In this document: one piece after another, positions 18,017 to 27,569 of the stretch
How the letters are laid out: every line of letters starts with the position of its first letter
Numbering within the stretch: the stretch's first letter is position 1
Assembly (NCBI GenBank): GCA_017474925.1
Contig: JAFVGN010000042.1
Location: 1 to 64,000 of the forward strand
Source of the DNA: Prevotella sp.
GTDB lineage: Bacteria; Bacteroidota; Bacteroidia; Bacteroidales; Bacteroidaceae
Direction of reading: 5' to 3'
DNA: 64,000 nucleotides
Notes under the pieces: generated by a model
What the model saw: the letters and a program-made list of their open reading frames with translations, nothing else
What the model was told of the DNA's origin: nothing
Databases searched by the model: none
Position numbers and translations under genes: made by a program

Positions 18017-19148
18017 TCTGGTATTTTTTCTTGCGCTCGTGAGTAGCCTTTTGGGGAGTTGTACTGGGAGCAATTGACGAACGCGAAGCACGTACACCAC
18101 GGTAACCATTCCAACGCTCATGTATCTTGCGGACATAGTCGACGGTCTCAGAACCTCGCATATAACCATACTTGACATCAGGATCATTATAATACTCCGG
18201 ACGTGCCAACCCCAAGACAAATTCCTCGACATCAGCCCAACGGTGCGGGTTCTTTCCATGCTTTTGAGCCAAGGTCATGGCATCGCGGATATGGAAGTGA
18301 CCGCCGTTATAGGCAGCAAGTACGAATTTCGTACGTTCTGAACGTTCGCGAATATCTGAAAAATTGTGCTCCAGCTCACCCAGATATTTGGCAGCAGCAG
18401 CGATATTTTGTTCTGGATTGAAGATATTGGCACGAGGTAAACCGAGATGGTCAGCTGTGGATGGCATAATCTGCATCAGGCCGCAAGCTCCAGCCCACGA
18501 ACGAGCCTCGGGGTCGAAGGTTGACTCTTGATAGCATTGAGCTGCCATGAGTCGCCAATCCCATCTGATAGTGGAAGCATAACGCTGAAAGTAACCGTCG
18601 TAATGAGAGATGATACCACCGTCCCGATTCAACATAGGAGAAAAAACACGACGAGTGACACTCTTGTTGGAAAGCAGAAATTCTTCCTCTTTCTTAACCT
18701 CATCAACAAACTCGGGTTTATACCATTGGGACAATTCCCGTTTCAATTCATCCTTGTCACTACCGACAAGCCAGCCAATACCCTTTTTAGTCATGGGATA
18801 GCAAATAAGATCAGCCTCTCCGTCATCAAGACGACGAAGCATTTCCGCAGAATCACGACAAACTTCCATTCGAAGACTGACACCAATCTTGTCAGCAAAA
18901 CGCTGAGCAAGCATGTATTGGGTTCCAAGGTGACGACCATGATAATCATAATAGGTTTCCGGACCTGTCATCGTAAGAGCTATGAGTTCGCCATTACGCT
19001 GGATATCGTCAAGGTCGAACTCGTCAGATACGGGTATAGTATCAGTAATTTGCCCCCAAGGAGTGATCACGGGGGCTGGCTTCTTGGAATCGCAGGCAGC
19101 AAACAACAAGAGAGCTATAGAATGGATAAATATACTTTTTATCTTCAA
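18000..19148 (-). CDS. mltF: Membrane-bound lytic transglycosylase, MltF-like lipoprotein
   Basis: Cleaves peptidoglycan glycan strands. The start is taken as TTG at 19148, because the longer frame from 19304 begins upstream of the -7 box at 19168-19175. From there the protein is 382 residues. The N-terminus LKIKSIFIHSIALLLFAACDS has a lipobox with the lipidated Cys. Residues about 40-200 resemble the solute-binding-like regulatory domain of MltF. The catalytic SLT domain shows CYQESTFDPEARSWAGACG (catalytic Glu), GLMQIMPSTA and LAAYNGG. The leader would be only about 16 nt. Confidence 0.85.
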   Translation of the reverse strand: MKIKSIFIHSIALLLFAACDSKKPAPVITPWGQITDTIPVSDEFDLDDIQRNGELIALTMTGPETYYDYHGRHLGTQYMLAQRFADKIGVSLRMEVCRDSAEMLRRLDDGEADLICYPMTKKGIGWLVGSDKDELKRELSQWYKPEFVDEVKKEEEFLLSNKSVTRRVFSPMLNRDGGIISHYDGYFQRYASTIRWDWRLMAAQCYQESTFDPEARSWAGACGLMQIMPSTADHLGLPRANIFNPEQNIAAAAKYLGELEHNFSDIRERSERTKFVLAAYNGGHFHIRDAMTLAQKHGKNPHRWADVEEFVLGLARPEYYNDPDVKYGYMRGSETVDYVRKIHERWNGYRGVRASRSSIAPSTTPQKATHERKKKYQINESD

Positions 19149-19167
19149 TTTTGCTCGATTTTGGGTG

Positions 19168-19175
19168 CAAAGGTA
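19168..19175 (-). promoter_or_regulatory. -7 box for the mltF-like gene
   Basis: CAAAGGTA on the plus strand reads TACCTTTG on the minus strand. It decides the start codon of the gene, excluding everything upstream of about 19164. Confidence 0.55.
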
Positions 19176-19249
19176 CGAAATAATGCACAATGCGCCATGC
19201 ATAATCAAGATTATTTTAAACTTTCCGATGGTATTTGAATTATTTATCG

Positions 19250-19257
19250 TATATTTG
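19250..19257 (+). promoter_or_regulatory. -7 box for the cbiJ-cbiD fusion gene
   Basis: TATATTTG, divergent from the mltF promoter. It excludes the starts at 19235 and probably 19259, leaving ATG 19280 with a leader of about 20 nt. No cobalamin riboswitch fits in the space. Confidence 0.5.
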
Positions 19258-19279
19258 CATGACAGAAAGTTACAGGAAC

Positions 19280-21031
19280 ATGATATTGGTATTCGGAGGG
19301 ACAACAGAAGGCCGAAAGGCCGTAGAGGTGCTGGAAGAAGCCGGGCATGTGTATTATTATTCGACCAAGACCGGCGAACAGGACATTACACTTCACCATG
19401 GTATTCGCGTGGACGGCGCCATGGATGCAGACAAAATGGCATCATTCTTGCACGAGCACCACATACGTCTGCTGATAGACGCAGCACACCCCTTTGCCTT
19501 GCAGTTGCACCAGACCATTATTAAGACTGCGCAAGAGCTGGAGATTCCCATTATCCGCTACGAACGTATTTATCCAAAACGTGATTCCCGTCTGACATGG
19601 ATCGACGATTACAGTCAGGTGCCAGCCGACATGAAAACACTTCTGGCAACGACTGGCGTACAAAGCATCAGCAAACTGAAACATCTGGAAACGCAGGGGG
19701 TTCATGTAATATACCGTATCTTACCTCGACTGTCATCTATATCATTGGCTAAAAAGCAGGGAGCTAACGAGAAGCAACTATGCTATTACTCTGGAAACAT
19801 AGCATCCAACGGAAGTTTTATGTGTCAGGGAGAACCTATTGAAGCAGATGCTATCCTAATGAAGGAGAGTGGACTATCAGGCGGTTTCCAAGAGAAAGTC
19901 GATAATGCTCTTTCTAAAGGAATGCGCGTCATCGTACTGAAACGACCTCAATGGTCGACAAACAAGGTTGCGTTTACAACGGTCAATGGTCCATATGGAT
20001 TACGCCGGGCGGTAGAACAATTGCTACCCGACTTCTTTCCCTTAAAAAGCGGGCTTACAACAGGTACCTGTGCAACAGCAGCAGCCATTGCCGCTACCAT
20101 ACGACTCGTCAAGAATGAAATGCCTAAAGAAGTTCCAGTACGCTTGCCAAACGGTGAAACTATCAATATCGCCGTAAGCTATGGTGCAGACTATGCATAC
20201 TGTATCAAACAGGCAGGCGACGATCCAGATGTAACAGACGGTATTGAGATAAGAGCTTCTGTCAGGGATAGCGACCACTTCGAAATAAACGGAGGTTATG
20301 GCGTGGGCAGGTTTACACTTCCTGGTTTTGACTATCCACCTGGCGAAGCAGCCATCAACCGAAGTCCACGTCAGATGATGCGTGAGAACATCAAAGAGAA
20401 TGTTGCTGTTACCATCATTGTTCCTGACGGCGAAGAAGTTGCGAGAAAGACTTTCAATCCAAGACTGGGCATAGTAGGCGGTATCTCGATTATCGGGGTT
20501 TCTGGTATCGTCAAGCCCTTCAGCGAAGAGGCTTTCATTAACAGCATCCGCAAATGCATGGAGGTGGCTAAAGCCAGCGGTACTGACCGTGTAGTCATCA
20601 ACAGTGGTGCCAAAAGTGAACGCTATGTTCGTACGCTCTATCCCTCCCTACCTTATCAAGCTTTTGTGGAATATGGCAACTACATTGGCGAAACATTGAA
20701 AATAGCAGAAGAGAATGGCATCGGGCATATTATTTTAGGTGTCATGTTGGGAAAAGCAGTCAAACTGGCAGAAGGTCATTTGGATACTCATAGTCGCCGC
20801 GTCACCATGAACCGTTCTTTCATCAAGCGAATGTTAGAGGAGGCTCATTGTGAAACAACAGCAGACTATACTCTTGCCCGCGAATTGTGGCAAGTAATTC
20901 CTAAAGAGAAGATTGAAGTTTTTTCCCACGTTGTCATCAGTCATTGCTACCAACATTGTAAACCGTTAGTACCACATGCAAAACTGACTATTCTGCTGAT
21001 TGACGACGACGGAACAATACACTCGCTATAA
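19280..21031 (+). CDS. cbiJD: Fused precorrin-6x reductase (CbiJ/CobK) and cobalt-precorrin-5B C1-methyltransferase (CbiD)
   Basis: Two consecutive-pathway enzymes of anaerobic corrin ring synthesis in one chain of 583 residues. Residues 1 to about 250 are CbiJ-like: MILVFGGTTEGRKAVEVLEE, DAAHPFALQLH, and ILMKESGLSGGFQEKVDNA. From about residue 255 the CbiD part starts abruptly with LKSGLTTGTCATAAAIAAT, then VGRFTLPGFDYPPGEAAIN and LGVMLGKAVKLAEGH. Both parts look intact. The 3' end overlaps the convergent btuC-like gene by 44 bp. No other ring-synthesis gene is in the window, so the rest of the pathway must lie elsewhere or be absent. Confidence 0.88.
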   Translation: MILVFGGTTEGRKAVEVLEEAGHVYYYSTKTGEQDITLHHGIRVDGAMDADKMASFLHEHHIRLLIDAAHPFALQLHQTIIKTAQELEIPIIRYERIYPKRDSRLTWIDDYSQVPADMKTLLATTGVQSISKLKHLETQGVHVIYRILPRLSSISLAKKQGANEKQLCYYSGNIASNGSFMCQGEPIEADAILMKESGLSGGFQEKVDNALSKGMRVIVLKRPQWSTNKVAFTTVNGPYGLRRAVEQLLPDFFPLKSGLTTGTCATAAAIAATIRLVKNEMPKEVPVRLPNGETINIAVSYGADYAYCIKQAGDDPDVTDGIEIRASVRDSDHFEINGGYGVGRFTLPGFDYPPGEAAINRSPRQMMRENIKENVAVTIIVPDGEEVARKTFNPRLGIVGGISIIGVSGIVKPFSEEAFINSIRKCMEVAKASGTDRVVINSGAKSERYVRTLYPSLPYQAFVEYGNYIGETLKIAEENGIGHIILGVMLGKAVKLAEGHLDTHSRRVTMNRSFIKRMLEEAHCETTADYTLARELWQVIPKEKIEVFSHVVISHCYQHCKPLVPHAKLTILLIDDDGTIHSL

Positions 21032-22016
21032 CAGGAGCACCGACAAGAGCCGTCACCGAATTGACGGGAAGTGCGCCCTCAAAACCAGGCATACGGGCAA
21101 TAAAGTTACAAACCAATGCTAATGCTGCCCCGCAAAGAGCTGTTGCAGGCATCAACAGGCGATGGTCGCTGGTACGGAAAAGGGCACGTGCCAAATGGGG
21201 AACAGCCAAGCCAATGAACATGATTGGACCGCAATAAGCCGTGACAATAGCGACCAAGACACCCGAGCAGACAATGATGTACATACGGGTACGTCGGACA
21301 TTAATACCAAGATTGGCAGCATAGCGGTCGCCAAGCAACATAAGGTTCATGGGTTTGACCAGCAAGAAACTTAATGGGAGCAAGATGCACATCAAAACAA
21401 CAAAGAGTACCATCTGGTCACCAGAAACACGGCTGAAAGACCCCAATCCCCAAACCACAAAGGCTTTGACGTCCTCTTCGGGCGCCAGGAATTTCAGCAC
21501 ACCAATAATTGCATTAGCCATATAGCCCAACATGACACCTATTATTAATAATGTAACGTTGCCCTTAACCCGTTGGGAAATCCACACAATAAGCATCAAG
21601 ACAGCCAATGCGCCTATTATAGCTGCCACCGAAATGGCGACATCGCCCAAATACCCCAGACGACTAAGAGCCACACCACCCAATTTGCCAGACAACAGGA
21701 CGACGAAAGCCACACCAAGAGCCGAGCCATTACTAATTCCCAAGACAGAAGGACCTGCCAGAGGATTGCGAAAAACGGTCTGCATCTGCAGTCCGCTGAC
21801 CGAGAGTCCTGCACCAGCAACAAAAGCTGTCAAAACCTGCGGAAGACGTGAGCTAAGGATGATATTTGTCCATATTTCCGATTGGCTGCCCATGCCTGTA
21901 AGGATGCTACAGACATCTGCCACCGGAATACGGACGGTACCTATAAGCAAATTGACCACCGCAAGGATGATGATGACCACACATGAAAGCAATGTCAACC
22001 AAAAAAAACGTCTCAT
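20988..22016 (-). CDS. btuC: FecCD/BtuC-type ABC transporter permease
   Basis: 342 residues with the family's roughly ten transmembrane helices and typical stretches: TAFVAGAGLSVSGLQMQTVFRNPLAG, cut here to its core GLQMQTVFRNPLAG, GISNGSALGVAF, and the late GPIMFIGLAVPHLAR with HRLLMPATALCGA. Proteins of this type import corrinoids, siderophores or heme. The cobamide genes next to it favour corrinoids. Its ATG overlaps the substrate-binding protein stop by four bases. No ATPase gene follows; the next gene is convergent. Confidence 0.88.
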   Translation of the reverse strand: MRRFFWLTLLSCVVIIILAVVNLLIGTVRIPVADVCSILTGMGSQSEIWTNIILSSRLPQVLTAFVAGAGLSVSGLQMQTVFRNPLAGPSVLGISNGSALGVAFVVLLSGKLGGVALSRLGYLGDVAISVAAIIGALAVLMLIVWISQRVKGNVTLLIIGVMLGYMANAIIGVLKFLAPEEDVKAFVVWGLGSFSRVSGDQMVLFVVLMCILLPLSFLLVKPMNLMLLGDRYAANLGINVRRTRMYIIVCSGVLVAIVTAYCGPIMFIGLAVPHLARALFRTSDHRLLMPATALCGAALALVCNFIARMPGFEGALPVNSVTALVGAPVIASVLFRRRQSAE

Positions 22017-23131
22017 TGCAACAATTGATAAAAAGTGGGTTGATAGTCGTCCTCTACAAATTCGGGATGAAAGATGGCCACAAAATCCTTGAGCAAAACA
22101 TCGGGCTTCACCGGCGATATTTCATAATATGGCGTCTGCTTCATGTTACAGTAGATAACCTTGTGCTCCTTGAAAGCCTTGAACAAAGCATTGCGGGGTT
22201 CTGAGGCCTGAAGTGCCTCGTAGTTGAAATCGCCAGGATAGCTATTCAGTATGCGCCAATAGTCAGCATTGGCGGCAAGGGCATACATCTGCTCGAACTC
22301 CAGATTCTCACCACCAGTCTCATTGTCTTGGATAACGTAATCGGCACCCGCATCGCGGAAAATCTGTGCCAGATAGTTCTTACCGCCAACAGCATGCCAG
22401 TTGCCATAATGCATCTCGCCGCTGGTGACAGTAGGACGCTGAATATCCTTACTTTCGATGATTTTCGCCTTCAACTCGTTATAACGCTTTTCTATGCCTG
22501 AGAACACCTTATTTGCCATATCTTCCTTGCCAATGAACATACCAACAAACTTCACCCACTCTGCCTGCCCCAATGGGTCAAGTTCCTTATATCCCAAATG
22601 AGGAACAAGGGTAATGCCCGTCTCGCTGATAGCATCATAGCCACCCCGTTTGGAAGGTGATATGAAAATGACATCTGGATTGGCAGCCAGCACCAACTCG
22701 GTATCAACATTACCCTCCATTCCTATCTTGACAATGGAACCGTCTTTAACACGCTGCATAATATCCTTGTCGAAGAGGTTCTTGGTTCCGGTGATACCCT
22801 TAATGACATCATGGGCATCAAGTATGGTGAAGTTAGATAGCTGTAAAGCCGTCATCAGAATGACACTCCGGATAGGAACAACTACCTTGGTATAGCCTTC
22901 AGGCACTACGGTTGTGGAAGAACGAACCAAGGCAAAACGATCTTTCTTACCAACCGTTAACAAGTGAATGCCAGCAGAATCGCGAACAATAAAACCTGTG
23001 GCGTACTTAACTTCTGGGCATGTCATGGCACTATCTGTCTGAAGAGCGTCTTGCACATCACCATGAGTCTGCCTACGTGAACTGCATGAGGCTAACAAAA
23101 CCAGGAGCAATAGAAATGTATAATTCTTCAT
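22013..23131 (-). CDS. btuF: Substrate-binding lipoprotein, BtuF/FecB type
   Basis: 372 residues beginning MKNYTFLLLLVLLASCSSRR, a lipoprotein signal with Cys16. The periplasmic-binding-protein type III fold follows: VVPIRSVILMTALQLSNFTILD, ANPDVIFISPSKRGG, HLGYKELDPLGQAEWVKFVG, then the helical backbone and second lobe. It should deliver a metal chelate, probably a corrinoid given the neighbours, to the BtuC-like permease. Overlaps of four bases with both flanking genes suggest coupled translation. Confidence 0.85.
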   Translation of the reverse strand: MKNYTFLLLLVLLASCSSRRQTHGDVQDALQTDSAMTCPEVKYATGFIVRDSAGIHLLTVGKKDRFALVRSSTTVVPEGYTKVVVPIRSVILMTALQLSNFTILDAHDVIKGITGTKNLFDKDIMQRVKDGSIVKIGMEGNVDTELVLAANPDVIFISPSKRGGYDAISETGITLVPHLGYKELDPLGQAEWVKFVGMFIGKEDMANKVFSGIEKRYNELKAKIIESKDIQRPTVTSGEMHYGNWHAVGGKNYLAQIFRDAGADYVIQDNETGGENLEFEQMYALAANADYWRILNSYPGDFNYEALQASEPRNALFKAFKEHKVIYCNMKQTPYYEISPVKPDVLLKDFVAIFHPEFVEDDYQPTFYQLLQ

Positions 23132-24069
23132 AAATAAAGATGGATGATATGAATAAAATAAAGCACGAAGACGGTTATGACAACCATAAGCACTTCAACA
23201 GAACGGTTGATGCGGATAGCTCGATGCATATCGTCTAATGTCAGCGGACGGTCGTTGGAACCAATATATGCTTTTTCGAACCTTTCACCAAAATAATCGT
23301 GAGGACCACCGAAACGACAGTCAAGGATTCCTGCTAGTGCTGCTTCTGGATAACCGCTATTGGGGCTGTCTTGCCCGCGGCCATACCACGTCACAGAGGG
23401 CAAAAGTCCAAAACGCCACGTCACAATAAGCATGAGCAATGCCGTAATTCGGGCAGGCAGGTAGTTGGCTATATCGTCAATATGGGCTGCCCAACAACCA
23501 AAGTCACGATAACGTGCCGTACGATAGCCTATCATAGAGTCAAGGGTATTGACCATCTTATATGCCATCATACCAGGTACCCCCAACAGCATATACCAAA
23601 GAAGTGGAGCTACTACTCCGTCACTCAAGTTCTCGGCAAGAGTTTCCAACGCTGCAGTACGAACCTCCTGTGCCGACAGCTGTGAAGTGTCACGACCTAC
23701 GATGCGAGCAACCTGCATTCTACCCTCTTCCAACGAACGGTCGACAGCATAAAACACCTCACGAACTTCACGAACGAGTGTAGTTCCTGCCAAACAGTAG
23801 AACACACAAGCGGCACCTACACCCATTCCAAGGAATACATTAATGCCATAAAGCCAGTTCATCAAGAAGTAGAAGGACATATATACAAGTGCTATCAAAA
23901 TGACAGCTGTCAAGGCGCCTTTGAAACGGCGGAAGCTTCCACTATTTAACCAACGCTCGCAAGTTGCTATCAACTTACCAAAAAAAACCACGGGATGTGG
24001 CAACCATGACGGGTCGCCGATAAAAAGGTCGGCAAGCCAACCTGCTAACAAGACAATGATTGCTTTCAT
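23128..24069 (-). CDS. cbiB: Adenosylcobinamide-phosphate synthase
   Basis: Membrane enzyme that attaches the aminopropanol (phosphate) arm to adenosylcobyric acid. The start is ATG 24069, which overlaps the upstream stop in the usual ATGA; the frame extends 45 bp further but gives no conserved sequence. 313 residues from MKAIIVLLAGWLADLFIGDP. Family landmarks are GDPSWLPHPVVFFGKLI, ENLSDGVVAPLLWYMLLG, MVNTLDSMIGYRTARY, FGCWAAHIDDIANYLPARI, and NSGYPEAALAGILDCRFGGPHDY. Several transmembrane helices are present. It is the clearest cobamide gene of this operon. Confidence 0.93.
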   Translation of the reverse strand: MKAIIVLLAGWLADLFIGDPSWLPHPVVFFGKLIATCERWLNSGSFRRFKGALTAVILIALVYMSFYFLMNWLYGINVFLGMGVGAACVFYCLAGTTLVREVREVFYAVDRSLEEGRMQVARIVGRDTSQLSAQEVRTAALETLAENLSDGVVAPLLWYMLLGVPGMMAYKMVNTLDSMIGYRTARYRDFGCWAAHIDDIANYLPARITALLMLIVTWRFGLLPSVTWYGRGQDSPNSGYPEAALAGILDCRFGGPHDYFGERFEKAYIGSNDRPLTLDDMHRAIRINRSVEVLMVVITVFVLYFIHIIHLYL

Positions 24070-25145
24070 GCCATAAGTATTTGTACGATACGCTCTGCTG
24101 TTCTTCCATCCCACCTGTCAGGCAATGTCCCCTGCTTCCAGCTTCCAGCTACAAGCTGGGTTAAAGATTTACGTAACAGGTCTGTATTTTCTCCCACCAG
24201 CAGATTTGTTCCTTCCTTGACAGTCTCCTGGTGCTCAGTATAACTATTCAGCGTAATACATGGAACTTTGTTGAATGTTGCCTCCTCAGCCACGTTTCCA
24301 GAATCTGTTATGATGCCCATAGCATGAGAAGTAAGATAGCCAAACTCAAGATAGCTAAGTGAGGATTGAAGGCTGAAGGCAGACGATTGAGGGTAATCAT
24401 TCATCCAATCCTGTACTGCACGATAAGCAGGAGCACGAAGTGGAGCAATGACAGGAATGTTTCCTGCCACCTCGCTAATAACCGTCAGCATGCGCGTCAG
24501 ATTCTCCTGGTCAGCCAATAAGGCTCGTCGATTGACCGTCAGCACCAGATATCGGCCATCGTCAATGCCACAAAGACATGCCGGACGCTGCCAACGCTTA
24601 CTGTTGTAGCGAAGTGAATCCATCAGGATATTACCTACCATATAAATCTTGTGCATCTCGGCACCTTCGCGCGTAGCAATACTACTTGAACCAGAACCAG
24701 CCGTAAATAGCAAATCGCTTAAGCCATCAATTACCAATCTATTGACTTCTTTAGGCATACGAATATCGAACGAGCGTGTACCAGCTACGAGATGAACCAG
24801 TCTCAAACCTCTTTTCTTAGTCACAATGGCTGCAGCCATGGTCGATGCCAAATCATCGACAACAATGACGGTATCTGTTGTGTTTTGTTCCAAATAACGA
24901 TCAAAAGAGGCCATGACACAACTGGTAAGCTCGTTCAGATTTTCACAATCCGCACCCAGAAAGACATCTGGACGTGGCATTTGCAAGTCGCTGAACAAAG
25001 AAGACTCCAATGTAGGGTCATCCACCGTACCTGCATATACCAACCGATAGCTGATGCCCTCAGTATGCCCTATGGCCCTGATGATGGGTGCCACCTTGAC
25101 AAAGTTGGGACGTGCCCCAGTAAATATACATATTTTTTGTTCCAT
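24066..25145 (-). CDS. WecB-like UDP-GlcNAc 2-epimerase homologue with altered active site
   Basis: 359 residues with the GT-B-like fold of hydrolysing and non-hydrolysing UDP-GlcNAc 2-epimerases: TGARPNFVKVAP near the N-terminus, VVDDLASTMAAA, HLVAGTRSFD, PKEVNRLVID, and the UDP-site stretch ITDSGNVAEEA. Compared with the known pattern, the Glu of HxEAG is Val120, the His of THRREN is Asn205 and the His of the later HPxP-like stretch is Arg. The Asp and the ExNR Glu remain. Ordinary epimerase activity is therefore doubtful. It is the first gene of the cobamide operon, overlapping cbiB by four bases. It could bind a nucleotide sugar or act on a cobamide intermediate; neither is shown. Confidence 0.75.
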   Translation of the reverse strand: MEQKICIFTGARPNFVKVAPIIRAIGHTEGISYRLVYAGTVDDPTLESSLFSDLQMPRPDVFLGADCENLNELTSCVMASFDRYLEQNTTDTVIVVDDLASTMAAAIVTKKRGLRLVHLVAGTRSFDIRMPKEVNRLVIDGLSDLLFTAGSGSSSIATREGAEMHKIYMVGNILMDSLRYNSKRWQRPACLCGIDDGRYLVLTVNRRALLADQENLTRMLTVISEVAGNIPVIAPLRAPAYRAVQDWMNDYPQSSAFSLQSSLSYLEFGYLTSHAMGIITDSGNVAEEATFNKVPCITLNSYTEHQETVKEGTNLLVGENTDLLRKSLTQLVAGSWKQGTLPDRWDGRTAERIVQILMA

Positions 25146-25150
25146 GGGTG

Positions 25151-25158
25151 CAAAATTA
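25151..25158 (-). promoter_or_regulatory. -7 box abutting the start of the WecB-like gene
   Basis: The minus-strand box is TAATTTTG. Only five bases separate it from the ATG at 25145, so the transcript would be leaderless or nearly so. No TTTG is seen at -33 spacing. Confidence 0.45.
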
Positions 25159-25284
25159 ATAAAAAGTTTGGAGTTTGATGTTTATCGCTCAAAGAAAAAT
25201 TAACTTATGACGACAAATTGGCAGAAAAAACAACTAAAAACCATATTTCTTCAAACTCAGAGCCCTTAACTCAAAACTTTTTTG

Positions 25285-25292
25285 TACCTTTG
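25285..25292 (+). promoter_or_regulatory. -7 box for the ABC-F gene
   Basis: TACCTTTG, followed by a leader of about 32 nt to ATG 25328. Confidence 0.55.
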
Positions 25293-25321
25293 CACACGCT
25301 TAATAACAAATAAGGTATTAG

Positions 25322-26941
<1,620 letters not shown>

Positions 26942-26943
26942 CA

Positions 26944-26960
26944 TTGGCACAATTTTTGCA
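26944..26960 (+). promoter_or_regulatory. Sigma-54-like promoter upstream of grpE-dnaJ
   Basis: TTGGCAC-N5-TTGCA with the invariant GG (26946-26947) and GC (26958-26959) separated by exactly 10 bp. It lies in the 45-bp gap before grpE, so initiation would be about 12 nt downstream of the GC. No TAnnTTTG box is present in this gap. Confidence 0.55.
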
Positions 26961-26986
26961 GTCAGGCACTAAAAATCAATATCGCT

Positions 26987-27562
26987 ATGAAAGAAGAAGA
27001 AATAAAAAACATGGAAGAGGAAGAAAACCTCGATAGTGTAGAAAATGCCGAAGCTCAAGAGAATGCTGAAGCCCAAGAGAACGCAAAAAAATGCGAGTCA
27101 GAAACAGAAAAAGACCCGTTGGAGGCTGCGCAAGAAGAAATAGAACAGTTAAAAGACAAGTATCTTCGTTCTGTTGCAGAATTTGACAACTACCGAAAGC
27201 GTACGTTGAAGGAAAAGGCTGAACTGATATTAAACGGAGGCGAAAAAGCCGTTCTGGCTATTCTGCCCGTTATTGATGACATGGAACGTGCCATAGAAAA
27301 CGGAAAGAAAACCGATGACCCCTGTGTACTGCGGGAAGGAATGGAACTCATCTACCAGAAATTCATAAAAGCTCTTGAAAGTCTTAGCGTGAAAAAAATT
27401 GACACAGATGGTACAGACTTCAACACAGACTTACACGAAGCCGTTGCCATGGTTCCTGGTATGGGCGACGATAAAAAAGGTAAAGTCATCGACTGCCTGC
27501 AAACAGGCTATCAACTGAACGATAAAGTAATTCGCCACGCAAAAGTGGCAGTAGGACAATAA
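26987..27562 (+). CDS. grpE: Nucleotide exchange factor GrpE
   Basis: 191 residues. Speeds ADP release from DnaK. An acidic, Glu-rich N-terminus with repeated NAEAQE units (residues about 16-35) is followed by the long coiled coil ([24 protein letters not shown]) and the C-terminal beta domain ([32 protein letters not shown]). ATG 26987 is used; an in-frame ATG at 27011 is possible. dnaJ starts 7 bp after the stop. dnaK is not in the window. The pair may be under sigma-54 control. Confidence 0.94.
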   Translation: MKEEEIKNMEEEENLDSVENAEAQENAEAQENAKKCESETEKDPLEAAQEEIEQLKDKYLRSVAEFDNYRKRTLKEKAELILNGGEKAVLAILPVIDDMERAIENGKKTDDPCVLREGMELIYQKFIKALESLSVKKIDTDGTDFNTDLHEAVAMVPGMGDDKKGKVIDCLQTGYQLNDKVIRHAKVAVGQ

Positions 27563-27569
27563 CACAAAA

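Noticed and set aside
19177..19279. Cobalamin riboswitch before cbiJD, or at 25146-25327 before the WecB-like gene
   Set aside because: The distance between promoter and start is too short in both cases, and no B12-box-like sequence was found.
19149..19304. Longer N-terminus for the MltF-like protein
   Set aside because: It lies upstream of the promoter, and the lipoprotein signal begins just after the TTG at 19148.
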